Assembly (NCBI GenBank): GCA_900557385.1
Contig: USSP01000136.1
Span: forward strand, 1-5,493
Direction: 5' to 3'
Length of the DNA: 5,493 nucleotides
From: an uncultured Lachnospiraceae bacterium
GTDB taxonomy: Bacteria > Bacillota > Clostridia > Lachnospirales > Lachnospiraceae
The position numbers were made by a program, and so were the translations under genes. Below are positions 1 through 5,493 of this stretch, piece by piece (position 1 is the first letter of the stretch; every line of letters starts with the position of its first letter). Under the pieces are notes generated by a model. It ran no database searches and was not told where the DNA came from. It saw only the letters and a list, made by a program, of their open reading frames with translations.

Positions 1-1218
1 ATTATCGACGAGGTGCATATGCTTTCCATAGGAGCATTCAATGCACTGTTGAAGACTTTGGAGGAGCCACCTTCCTATGTTATCTTTATTCTGGCAACTA
101 CCGAGGTACATAAGATCCCCATTACGATCTTATCCCGTTGCCAGCGGTATGATTTTAAGCGGATTTCCATTGATACCATCACTGCCAGACTGCAGGAGCT
201 CATGGCAGAGGAAAAGGTACAGGTGGAGGACAAGGCTCTGCGCTATATTGCCAAGACTGCAGACGGGTCTATGCGTGATGCGTTGAGCCTGCTGGATCAA
301 TGTATCGCTTTCCATTTCGGAGAGGAACTGACTTATGACAAAGCCCTGGATGTACTGGGCGCAGTAGATACCCAGGTGTTTAGTCGTCTGTTACGGCTTA
401 TTCTGGACAGAAATGTTACCGGCTGCATCAATTTATTAGAAGAAATTGTCATGCAGGGACGGGAACTTATGCAGTTTGTGTCGGAATTTACCTGGTATCT
501 CCGTAATTTGTTGCTTGTACAGACCTCTGATGACATGGAAGATGTCATTGATGTTTCCTCGGACAATCTGGCCAGGTTAAAAGAAGAAGCGGCTATGCTG
601 GATGCGACTGCGATTATTCGCTACATCCGTATTTTTTCAGACCTTTCAGGGCAAATCCGGTATGCGGCACAGAAGCGGATTCTTATTGAAATTGCATTGA
701 TTAGGCTGTGCAGACCGCAGATGGAAATACAGACGGATGCACTGCTTGATCGGATCCGAAACCTGGAAGAAAAAATAGAAAAGGGTGTTGTGGTGCAGGC
801 AGCCGTCCCGGGAGGAACCATACCGGGAGCGGACAGTACGAAAAAGACGAAACCGGAGTTGCCCAAAGCCATTCCGGAGGATGTGCAGCAGCTGGTACAG
901 CGCTGGCCGGAAGTGGTGGGTGACACTGCTTATCCCATGAAATCTTATTTGAAGTCGGCGAAGTTGTCTCTTGCGGCAGATGGCTCTCTTCTGGTAGTAT
1001 TAGAGGATGGGGTGGCTTCGGACTACTTTATAAAGAATGAAGAAAACCGGCAAATCTTACAACAGCAGGCATCACAGATGATTGGAAAAGAAGTGGCAAT
1101 TACGTATCAGGCAATTGGCAGCAGACAGGATTTTGATACCAGCTTTCCGGATTTGACACAATTGATTCAGATGGATATCGAACAGGATGACGGAGAAGAA
1201 GAACCGGAGCCGTTTTAA
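1..1218 (+). CDS. dnaX: DNA polymerase III gamma/tau subunit, 5' truncated by window edge
   Basis: This is the clamp-loader ATPase subunit that loads the beta sliding clamp and couples the replicase at the fork. The visible 405 residues open inside the AAA+ domain at the Walker B motif IIDEVHMLS (residues 1-9). Sensor 1 (ATTE, about 32-35), the SRC motif carrying the arginine finger (R46) and the sensor 2 region GSMRDALSLLDQ (about 89-100) follow. Residues from about 120 to 250 fit the collar/oligomerisation domain. A Gly/Pro/Lys-rich linker (about 261-292), a tau-like C-terminal domain and a very acidic tail (DDGEEEPEPF) complete it. By comparison with E. coli DnaX, where the DEVH motif sits near residue 126, roughly 120 N-terminal residues (Walker A, zinc module) lie upstream of the window. 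The reading frame is open from base 1. The stop is 21 bases before ybaB, a standard pairing. Identification is firm. Confidence 0.97.
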   Translation: MIDEVHMLSIGAFNALLKTLEEPPSYVIFILATTEVHKIPITILSRCQRYDFKRISIDTITARLQELMAEEKVQVEDKALRYIAKTADGSMRDALSLLDQCIAFHFGEELTYDKALDVLGAVDTQVFSRLLRLILDRNVTGCINLLEEIVMQGRELMQFVSEFTWYLRNLLLVQTSDDMEDVIDVSSDNLARLKEEAAMLDATAIIRYIRIFSDLSGQIRYAAQKRILIEIALIRLCRPQMEIQTDALLDRIRNLEEKIEKGVVVQAAVPGGTIPGADSTKKTKPELPKAIPEDVQQLVQRWPEVVGDTAYPMKSYLKSAKLSLAADGSLLVVLEDGVASDYFIKNEENRQILQQQASQMIGKEVAITYQAIGSRQDFDTSFPDLTQLIQMDIEQDDGEEEPEPF

Positions 1219-1239
1219 ATAAAAGAAAAGGAGAAAATC

Positions 1240-1584
1240 ATGGCAAAACGTGGAGGATTTCCGGCAGGAGCTATGCCGGGCAATATGAATAATCTGATGA
1301 AGCAGGCACAGCGCATGCAGCGTCAGATGGAGGAAAGCCAGAAAGAACTGGAAGTAAAGGAATTTACGGCAAAAGCCGGTGGCGGAGCTGTGGAAGTAAC
1401 GGTATCCGGTAAAAAGGAAATCATAAAGGTTACTCTTTCTGAGGAAGTCGTAGATCCTGAGGATATCGAAATGTTACAGGATCTGATCGTGGCAGCAACC
1501 AACGAAGCATTGCGTATGGCGGAGTCTGCCAGTGCGGATCTAATGAACAAAATGACCGGAGGTCTGGGAGGCCTGCCTTTCTAA
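1240..1584 (+). CDS. ybaB: YbaB/EbfC family nucleoid-associated DNA-binding protein
   Basis: This is a small (114 aa) cytoplasmic DNA-binding protein of the YbaB/EbfC family, which forms dimers that bind and bridge DNA. It is almost always encoded between dnaX and recR. A Gly/Met/Pro-rich start (residues 1-15) leads into a long charged helix (about 16-42, with MNNLMKQAQRMQRQMEESQ). The family core GGGAVEVTVSGKKEI (47-61) comes next, then VDPEDIEMLQDLIVAATNEA (71-90), and a Gly-rich tail ends GGLGGLPF. All this is typical of the family at its usual length. The ATG is preceded by AAGGAG at 1228-1233, six bases upstream, which fixes the start. The stop codon shares its last A with the recR start codon, so the two are probably translationally coupled. 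Its exact cellular role is poorly defined; a link to RecR-dependent repair is inferred from context. Confidence 0.95.
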   Translation: MAKRGGFPAGAMPGNMNNLMKQAQRMQRQMEESQKELEVKEFTAKAGGGAVEVTVSGKKEIIKVTLSEEVVDPEDIEMLQDLIVAATNEALRMAESASADLMNKMTGGLGGLPF

Positions 1585-2180
1585 TGGAACTTTACAGTGG
1601 ACATATCAATCGATTGATTGATGAACTGGCAGCTCTGCCGGGAATTGGACCCAAATCAGCCCAGAGACTGGCATTTCATTTGATTAATATGCCGAAGGAT
1701 CGTGTAGAACGCCTGGCGCATACTATTTTGGATGCCAAGGCGAATGTACGTTATTGCAAGGAGTGCTATACGCTGACAGATAATGAAATCTGTCCTGTGT
1801 GCGCTAATCCGAAGCGGAACAAAAAACAGATCATGGTAGTGGAAAATACCCGCGACCTGGCAGCATATGAGAAAACCGGCAAATACGAAGGCGTTTATCA
1901 TGTCCTTCATGGTGCGATTTCTCCCATGCTGGGAATTGGTCCTGGGGATATTAAGCTAAAGGAACTGGTGGCTCGTCTCCAGGGAGATGTGGAGGAGGTT
2001 ATCATTGCAACCAATTCCAGCCTGGAAGGAGAAACCACAGCGATGTATATCAGTAAGCTGATTAAACCAACCGGGGTGAAGGTGACTCGTATTGCCAGCG
2101 GTGTACCGGTGGGCGGTGATTTGGAATATATTGATGAAGTGACTTTACTACGTGCCCTGGAGGGACGCGTGGAATTATAG
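1584..2180 (+). CDS. recR: Recombination mediator protein RecR
   Basis: RecR works with RecF and RecO to load RecA onto SSB-coated single-stranded DNA during gap repair. It forms a ring or clamp around DNA. The 198 residues match the family length and order. A helix-hairpin-helix (LPGIGPKSAQRLAFHL, 18-33) is followed by a four-Cys zinc finger (C58, C61, C70, C73). A Toprim domain runs from about 81 to 176, with acidic residues in VVEN (E87) and the LEGE segment (147-150). The C-terminal signature ASGVPVGGDLEYIDEVTL lies at about 171-188. No key residue is missing. The ATG overlaps the ybaB stop by one base (TAATG). A GGGAGG at 1566-1571 inside ybaB lies 12 bases upstream, rather far for a ribosome binding site, so re-initiation after ybaB translation is likely to contribute. 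Confidence 0.97.
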   Translation: MELYSGHINRLIDELAALPGIGPKSAQRLAFHLINMPKDRVERLAHTILDAKANVRYCKECYTLTDNEICPVCANPKRNKKQIMVVENTRDLAAYEKTGKYEGVYHVLHGAISPMLGIGPGDIKLKELVARLQGDVEEVIIATNSSLEGETTAMYISKLIKPTGVKVTRIASGVPVGGDLEYIDEVTLLRALEGRVEL

Positions 2181-2183
2181 ACT

Positions 2184-2190
2184 GGGGAGG
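2184..2190 (+). promoter_or_regulatory. Ribosome binding site that fixes the galM start
   Basis: GGGGAGG ends six bases before the ATG at 2197. It lies in the 16-base gap after recR and is the best Shine-Dalgarno match near here. It selects the ATG over the upstream in-frame GTG at 2152, which is buried in recR without such a site. It also means galM can be translated independently of recR. Confidence 0.85.
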
Positions 2191-2196
2191 TATCCG

Positions 2197-3237
2197 ATGA
2201 GCGTTATACAACAGGATTTCGGAATGACGAAAGACGGGCATAAAGCATCCCTTTATGTCCTGGAAAATGCATGCGGTATGCGTGCTGCTGTGTCAGATTT
2301 TGGAGCATTACTGGTTAAGCTGGAGGTGCCGGATGGGACAGGAAAGCTACGGGATGTTGTTCTGGGATATGATAGCGTACAGGAATATGAGATGAGTACC
2401 TCTTTTTTCGGGGCTACTGTCGGACCGGTGGCAAATCGGACGGGAAACGCTGCGTTCACGTTACATGGAAAGACCTATTCCTTAGCGGTAAACGACGGAA
2501 AAAATAATTTGCATTCGGATCTGGGGCATGGCTTTCATAAGAGAATGTGGACGGCCCAGCCTGGAGAAAATTGCGTTACCTTTGTCCTGGACAGTCCGGA
2601 TGGTGATATGGGCTTCCCGGGAAATAAACATTGTGCGGTTACCTATGTCCTGACGCCGGAGAATGGGCTGGAAATTGATTATCGTGTATCCAGTGATGCA
2701 GATTGTCCTATAAACATGACCAATCATTCTTATTTTAATCTGATGGGACAAGGACAAGGAACAATCGAGACTCATAAACTGCAATTGGATGCAGATTATT
2801 TTACCCGTGCAGATAGGGAGTCTATCCCTACGGGTGAAATTGTGCCGGTAGCAGGTACACCAATGGATTTCACCACGATGAGAGTGGTGGGGGATCGAAT
2901 TGATACAGATTATGACCAGTTGAATTTCGCCGGAGGATATGATCATAACTGGGTATTGAACAATTACGGAACCGGAGTGCGTAAGGTGGCAACCCTGGAA
3001 GCGCCGGATGGAGGACTGACTATGGAAGTGTTTACGGACCTGCCGGGAGTGCAGTTTTACGCCGGAAATGCAATTACCCCTCATACGGGGAAGAACGGGG
3101 TCCTTTATCAGAAGCGTTTCGGACTGTGCCTGGAAACGCAGTTTTATCCAGACAGCGTGAACAAACCCAGCTTTCCCTCATGCATTTTTGGCCCGGACAG
3201 ACCCTATGAGACAACTACTATTTTTCAGTTTGTCTGA
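2197..3237 (+). CDS. galM: Aldose 1-epimerase (galactose mutarotase)
   Basis: This cytoplasmic enzyme interconverts the alpha and beta anomers of aldoses such as galactose and glucose, feeding beta-galactose hydrolysed from lactose or galactosides into the Leloir pathway. The 346 residues fit the family (about 340). Catalytic and substrate-binding residues known from Lactococcus GalM all have counterparts at near-identical spacing: R81 in VANRT, H106 in NNLHSD, H177 in NMTNHSYFN, D249 in GYDHNW, and the general base E313 in CLETQFYPDS. The NRT segment sits in GATVGPVANRT, where many homologues have Arg or another residue instead of Pro at P77; this is not a catalytic position. The enzyme is therefore probably active. 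The start is chosen by the strong ribosome binding site at 2184-2190. No galK, galT, galE or transporter is nearby. It follows recR by only 16 bases and probably rides on the dnaX-ybaB-recR transcript. Its true sugar preference cannot be read from sequence. Confidence 0.93.
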   Translation: MSVIQQDFGMTKDGHKASLYVLENACGMRAAVSDFGALLVKLEVPDGTGKLRDVVLGYDSVQEYEMSTSFFGATVGPVANRTGNAAFTLHGKTYSLAVNDGKNNLHSDLGHGFHKRMWTAQPGENCVTFVLDSPDGDMGFPGNKHCAVTYVLTPENGLEIDYRVSSDADCPINMTNHSYFNLMGQGQGTIETHKLQLDADYFTRADRESIPTGEIVPVAGTPMDFTTMRVVGDRIDTDYDQLNFAGGYDHNWVLNNYGTGVRKVATLEAPDGGLTMEVFTDLPGVQFYAGNAITPHTGKNGVLYQKRFGLCLETQFYPDSVNKPSFPSCIFGPDRPYETTTIFQFV

Positions 3238-3269
3238 TTATAAAAAATAAATAGCATAGAGAAATGACA

Positions 3270-3305
3270 CAAAAGAGCGGGTCTGCAAGGACTTTCGCTC
3301 TTTTG
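3270..3305 (+). terminator. Probable intrinsic terminator after galM
   Basis: CAAAAGAGCG (3270-3279) and CGCTCTTTTG (3296-3305) form a perfect 10-bp inverted repeat around a 16-base loop. The core is GAGCG/CGCTC, preceded by an A tract and followed by TTTTG then CTTTG, as in a Rho-independent terminator that could act in both directions. The loop can add a short inner GTC/GAC stem (3281-3283 with 3290-3292). It begins 32 bases after the galM stop. The T tract is interrupted, so termination may be incomplete. Confidence 0.65.
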
Positions 3306-3320
3306 CTTTGTGTAGGTGAA

Positions 3321-3343
3321 GATTGAAAAATAGATTTTCAATC
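3321..3343. repeat. Inverted repeat (hairpin) in the galM downstream gap
   Basis: GATTGAAAA (3321-3329) and TTTTCAATC (3335-3343) form a perfect 9-bp stem with a 5-base loop. It is A/T-rich, has no T tract, and lies between the terminator hairpin and the next dyad. As RNA it would be a weak hairpin; as DNA it could be a protein-binding dyad. The function is unknown. Confidence 0.5.
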
Positions 3344-3348
3344 ACAAG

Positions 3349-3377
3349 ATTTGTGTCTGCGCGAACTTGACACAAAT
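3349..3377. promoter_or_regulatory. Operator-like dyad ATTTGTGTC / GACACAAAT
   Basis: ATTTGTGTC (3349-3357) and GACACAAAT (3369-3377) are perfect 9-base inverted arms separated by 11 bases, giving a half-site spacing of about two helical turns. The right arm overlaps a perfect TTGACA hexamer (3367-3372), so a bound dimeric regulator would cover that -35-like element. The same GACACAAA word occurs again at 3266-3273. It could equally act as an RNA hairpin. Either role is inference. Confidence 0.4.
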
Positions 3378-3397
3378 TCGTCATGTGCAAAGAACAT
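3367..3397 (+). promoter_or_regulatory. Weak candidate promoter for the membrane-protein unit
   Basis: A perfect -35 hexamer TTGACA lies at 3367-3372, but the best downstream partner is poor: GAACAT at 3392-3397 with a 19-base spacer matches only three of six -10 positions. A promoter is expected here because a terminator-like hairpin precedes and a new three-gene unit follows. The exact site is uncertain, and an activator may be needed. Confidence 0.3.
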
Positions 3398-3407
3398 GCG
3401 CAGAAAT

Positions 3408-3411
3408 GGAG
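3408..3411 (+). promoter_or_regulatory. Ribosome binding site supporting the start at 3416
   Basis: GGAG sits four bases before the ATG at 3416. The alternative in-frame ATG at 3383 has no purine-rich site upstream and lies within the putative promoter, so the shorter 74-residue product is preferred. The spacing is slightly tight. Confidence 0.55.
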
Positions 3412-3415
3412 AATA

Positions 3416-3640
3416 ATGATATATTTACAGGAATATGTGCCACCGGTGCGAAGGATAAGGAACATTCCACAGAAGAGAAGGAAAGGGGTCGAATGGGATG
3501 AGCTGGGCAAGGCCGTTGCATTCCTGCTGGCAATTGTGATACTATTACAGGGAGTTACCACGATTAACAGCTATGAGAAAATGCGTGAGTGGGGAAACGC
3601 GTGGGGCACTGCCTGGATACAGGCCAAAGAGCTAAAGTGA
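3416..3640 (+). CDS. Small single-pass membrane protein with Trp-rich tandem tetrapeptides (unknown function)
   Basis: I do not recognise this family. The 74-residue product has a short N-terminal segment with a dense basic cluster (RRIRNIPQKRRK, 12-23). One hydrophobic helix follows (about 31-50, GKAVAFLLAIVILLQGVTTI). A C-terminal tail of about 24 residues completes it. The basic cluster predicts the N-terminus inside the cell and the tail outside. The tail carries three tandem tetrapeptides WGNA-WGTA-WIQA (59-70), placing Trp at 59, 63 and 67 on one helical face, which suggests an amphipathic helix lying on the outer face of the membrane. It has no cleavable signal peptide or Cys. The stop is 7 bases before the next start, so it is probably co-translated with the DUF5711-like gene and may partner with it. 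A coding gene is supported by the ribosome binding site, spacing and a coherent membrane topology. Confidence 0.75.
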   Translation: MIYLQEYVPPVRRIRNIPQKRRKGVEWDELGKAVAFLLAIVILLQGVTTINSYEKMREWGNAWGTAWIQAKELK

Positions 3641-3647
3641 GGATATC

Positions 3648-4838
3648 ATGGCACCAAATTTGAGACTAGTGAAACCGGGAGAAAGTAAAGAACCTTCCGA
3701 TTATGAAAAGAAAATAGCAAAACATAGACGAGGAAATGCATTTAAAATACTCGTTGTAGCCTTCGCTATTGCTGTGGTAGGCGTTATGATTATTACACAG
3801 ACTCGGAATAAGGTATACACTACATACAATCGTCTTACCAGCGAATCATTGAAAATTGCCGGTGGAGTAAGCACATTGGCTTTTTCCGACAGATTACTTT
3901 TATATTCCAACGACGGAATTAAGTGCACAGATTCCAAGGGAAAGGATGTGTGGAACCAGGCCTATGAGATGCAAAATCCGATGGTACGGATCTGCGAAAA
4001 TGTTGTAGGAGTAGGGGATTACAGCGGACGGAAAATTTTTGTCATGAATACTTCGGGCAGAATGGGAGAAATCGATACCAATATGCCCATCACTAATTTC
4101 AGTATAGCGGGAAATGGGGAAGTTGCCACTATTTTGGAAGAGGCAGGAGTTACCTGGATTTATCTTTATGATTCCCAGGGAGAACTGATTGCCAAAATGA
4201 AGACAACGATGAAAAACAGCGGTTATCCCATCGCTGTAAGTTTGTCCCCCAATGGAAAATTATTACAGGTTTCTTATTTATATGCAGATAGTGGAAAGAT
4301 CAAGTCAAGTGTTGCTTTTTATAATTTTGGAGAAGTAGGACAGGATGCCATTGACAATTATGTGAGTGGATATGATTACGCGGATAGCGTTGTGCCCTAT
4401 GTACAATTTATGAATGATACGACAGCCTTTGCTGTGGCAGATGGGCGACTGATGTTTTATGCAGGTGCTCAAAAACCGGTTAGTGCAGCGGAAGTTCTGT
4501 TTGATAAGGAAGTACAGGCTGTGTATTATAATGAACGTTATGTGGCATTGGTATACCTGAACCAGAGCGGTGAGACGAAATATCAGATGGATGTGTATAG
4601 CACGGATGGAAATAAAAAACTTACCATCAGCTATGATATAGAGAGCCAGAATGTCTTATTGGATAAAGAGTGCGTTGTGTTATATGGAAAGGATGAATGT
4701 CTGATTTATAGTACGGATGGAGTACAAAAGTATGCCGGCAGCTATGAGAAGATGATCAACCTCATGATTCCTACATCCTCTGCCTATAAATATACGGTGG
4801 TGACGCAGGATTCTATCGATGTGATGCAATTGAAGTAA
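3648..4838 (+). CDS. DUF5711-like membrane-anchored protein with propeller-like extracytoplasmic domain
   Basis: This 396-residue protein resembles the DUF5711 family of Clostridia, whose function is not known. A charged cytoplasmic stretch (1-31, ending KKIAKHRRGN) precedes one transmembrane helix (about 33-50, KILVVAFAIAVVGVMIIT), giving an N-in, C-out anchor. The remaining 345 residues are rich in beta-strand patterns and recurring turns. Examples are YSNDG (86-90), YDSQGE (174-179), LSPNGK (199-204), YSTDGN (317-322) and YSTDGV (354-359). This looks like a WD/PQQ-type beta-propeller, which would be a binding scaffold rather than an enzyme; no catalytic motif is visible. Three scattered Cys (93, 116, 342) plus C351 are present. 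The ATG follows GAGG (3639-3642) by five bases, and that site overlaps the stop of the preceding gene. The CvpA-family gene begins 23 bases downstream. A scaffold or sensor role at the cell surface is inference. Confidence 0.85.
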   Translation: MAPNLRLVKPGESKEPSDYEKKIAKHRRGNAFKILVVAFAIAVVGVMIITQTRNKVYTTYNRLTSESLKIAGGVSTLAFSDRLLLYSNDGIKCTDSKGKDVWNQAYEMQNPMVRICENVVGVGDYSGRKIFVMNTSGRMGEIDTNMPITNFSIAGNGEVATILEEAGVTWIYLYDSQGELIAKMKTTMKNSGYPIAVSLSPNGKLLQVSYLYADSGKIKSSVAFYNFGEVGQDAIDNYVSGYDYADSVVPYVQFMNDTTAFAVADGRLMFYAGAQKPVSAAEVLFDKEVQAVYYNERYVALVYLNQSGETKYQMDVYSTDGNKKLTISYDIESQNVLLDKECVVLYGKDECLIYSTDGVQKYAGSYEKMINLMIPTSSAYKYTVVTQDSIDVMQLK

Positions 4839-4861
4839 AAACGGAAAAGAGAAACATAGAT

Positions 4862-5359
4862 ATGAATATGGTTGTAGTCGCTTTACTGATCCTCGTGCCG
4901 ATACAGATCGTGTTAGGATACCGGTCAGGATTGGTAAAAGGAATTCAGAAATTTATCGGTTGGATCACGTTGGGATTGGTCTTTGTACTGGCAGAAATGA
5001 TGCTCCGCTTTTATAGAACGGGCAGCCAGACAGATACTTTGATCTGTCTGATTCTTCTGGTGATTGTGCTCCTGGTCTGGAGAGTGATCAGAACGATGCT
5101 TCTCCCTGCGAAAATGTTATCCAAACTTCCGGTAATCAAAGGTGTTGATAAATTACTCGGAGTAATTCTGGGAATACTGGAAGTAATGATTTTACTCTGG
5201 CTGTTAGATGCACTTCTTCTTAATTACACGCTGGGAAATATGGGAACGCAGATAAATGTTTGGATGCAGGAAAATGTATTTTTACATTGGATGTATGAAA
5301 ATAACTATTTGCTTGTCTTTGAAAAGTGGGCTGAAGAAAGGTTGATTGCCCGATTTTAG
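4862..5359 (+). CDS. CvpA family integral membrane protein
   Basis: CvpA-family proteins are small multi-pass membrane proteins, named from the E. coli protein needed for colicin V production and linked more broadly to envelope homeostasis; their mechanism is unclear. The 165 residues (family usual about 160-200) show four hydrophobic segments at about 3-18, 31-50, 59-79 and 98-120. Two family hallmarks are visible: the first-loop GYRSGLVKGIQKFIGWI (19-35), and the Pro-plus-Gly segment LPVIKGVDKLLGVILGILE (89-107) leading into the last helix. The C-terminal 45 residues are Trp/Glu-rich and soluble. The Shine-Dalgarno is weak (a purine-rich GAGA at 4849-4852, nine bases upstream), and an alternative ATG at 4868 would remove two residues. 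With only 23 bases after the DUF5711-like gene it is probably the last gene of that unit. Family assignment is by pattern and is good but not certain. Confidence 0.8.
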   Translation: MNMVVVALLILVPIQIVLGYRSGLVKGIQKFIGWITLGLVFVLAEMMLRFYRTGSQTDTLICLILLVIVLLVWRVIRTMLLPAKMLSKLPVIKGVDKLLGVILGILEVMILLWLLDALLLNYTLGNMGTQINVWMQENVFLHWMYENNYLLVFEKWAEERLIARF

Positions 5360-5378
5360 GGGCTTTCGGAAACAGAAC

Positions 5379-5407
5379 AAAATATTTTTAAAAAAAAGTG
5401 AAAAAAG
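5379..5407 (+). promoter_or_regulatory. UP-element-like A/T tract
   Basis: An almost pure A/T stretch, with a T5 run followed by A-runs, occupies about -40 to -67 relative to the predicted start of the promoter at 5411-5439. That is where the RNA polymerase alpha subunit binds UP elements of rRNA promoters. The phased A-runs may also bend the DNA. Confidence 0.6.
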
Positions 5408-5410
5408 TTG

Positions 5411-5439
5411 TTGACTTCTTCATCTGCTTTTGCTATTAT
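5411..5439 (+). promoter_or_regulatory. Strong sigma-A promoter reading out of the window
   Basis: TTGACT (5411-5416) and TATTAT (5434-5439) each differ from consensus at one position and are separated by the ideal 17 bases. The predicted start is around A5445/G5446. A start at G would fit the GTP-initiated rRNA promoters known in Bacillus. No gene follows inside the window, so it drives something beyond base 5493. The context points to an rRNA (or tRNA) operon. Confidence 0.85.
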
Positions 5440-5445
5440 AACAAA

Positions 5446-5466
5446 GTCGCTTGTGACCACAGCGAC
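5446..5466 (+). other. Hairpin at the predicted 5' end of the outgoing transcript
   Basis: GTCGCT (5446-5451) and AGCGAC (5461-5466) form a perfect GC-rich 6-bp stem with a 9-base loop that starts at the predicted transcription start. It has no T tract, so it is not a terminator. A 5' stem like this could stabilise the leader RNA or protect its end. Confidence 0.55.
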
Positions 5467-5469
5467 GAA

Positions 5470-5490
5470 GTACCTTGACAAATAAACAGT
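5470..5490 (+). promoter_or_regulatory. boxA-like leader element or second -35 (TTGACA)
   Basis: The stretch GTACCTTGACAAATAAACAG resembles the CTTTGAAAACTRAACA-type antitermination/processing sequence found in Firmicute rRNA leaders and spacers. It also holds a perfect TTGACA at 5475-5480. If this is a -35, its -10 would start near 5498, just outside the window, giving tandem promoters as in several rRNA operons. The two readings cannot be separated here. Confidence 0.45.
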
Positions 5491-5493
5491 AAT

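Noticed and set aside
766..783. Classic E. coli-type -1 frameshift signal in dnaX
   Set aside because: The in-frame codons here are GAA GAA AAA ATA, not the A AAA AAG heptamer, and no convincing stem-loop or upstream Shine-Dalgarno stimulator was seen.
2152..2196. Longer galM form starting at the in-frame GTG at 2152
   Set aside because: It lies within recR, has no suitably spaced ribosome binding site, and adds 15 residues unlike GalM N-termini; GGGGAGG at 2184-2190 points to the ATG at 2197.
2482..3084. Minus-strand open frame of 200 codons inside galM
   Set aside because: Antisense shadow of a confidently identified enzyme gene; its translation shows no recognisable domain.
3383..3415. 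Longer form of the small membrane protein starting at the ATG at 3383
   Set aside because: No Shine-Dalgarno precedes it, and the added residues fall in the region of the putative promoter; GGAG at 3408-3411 favours the ATG at 3416.
3238..3561. Minus-strand open frame of 107 codons across the galM downstream gap
   Set aside because: It begins with GTG, has no ribosome binding site upstream, reads straight through the terminator-like hairpin, and lies opposite the better supported small membrane-protein gene; the product looks like no known family.
5348..5366. Possible terminator at the end of the cvpA-like gene (GCCC/GGGC hairpin followed by TTT)
   Set aside because: The stem is only four base pairs, overlaps the stop codon and has just three T's; too weak to call.

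Overview
The window looks like a chromosomal segment of a low-to-mid GC Firmicute, most likely a member of the Clostridia close to Lachnospiraceae. The reasons are the dnaX-ybaB-recR gene order, strong AGGAGG-type ribosome binding sites, a DUF5711-like membrane protein next to a CvpA-family protein, and a sigma-A type promoter with a tract of A and T upstream. This placement is inference from gene content and style; no 16S sequence lies inside the window. Every gene is on the + strand, and I see no mobile element, CRISPR array or tRNA.

Left part (1-3237): a tightly packed DNA replication and repair operon. It begins inside dnaX (clamp-loader gamma/tau subunit, 5' end cut off), followed by ybaB/ebfC (nucleoid-associated protein) and recR (recombination mediator), whose start overlaps the ybaB stop by one base. 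A galactose mutarotase (galM) follows 16 bases after recR with its own strong ribosome binding site. It is metabolically unrelated but appears to share the transcript.

Middle (3238-3415): the largest gap between genes inside the gene block. It holds a terminator-like hairpin, a second hairpin and a GACACAAA/TTTGTGTC dyad around a perfect TTGACA. It separates galM from the next unit.

Right part (3416-5359): a three-gene membrane unit. It consists of a 74-residue single-pass protein with a tandem Trp-rich tetrapeptide repeat, a 396-residue membrane-anchored protein with a propeller-like extracytoplasmic part (DUF5711-like), and a CvpA-family multi-pass protein. Function is unknown, but the close spacing suggests joint expression and a possible envelope complex.

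Right edge (5360-5493): no gene. It holds a very strong promoter with an UP-like A/T tract, a hairpin at the predicted transcript start, and a boxA-like or second -35 element. The arrangement resembles the head of an rRNA operon whose 16S gene would lie just beyond the window.
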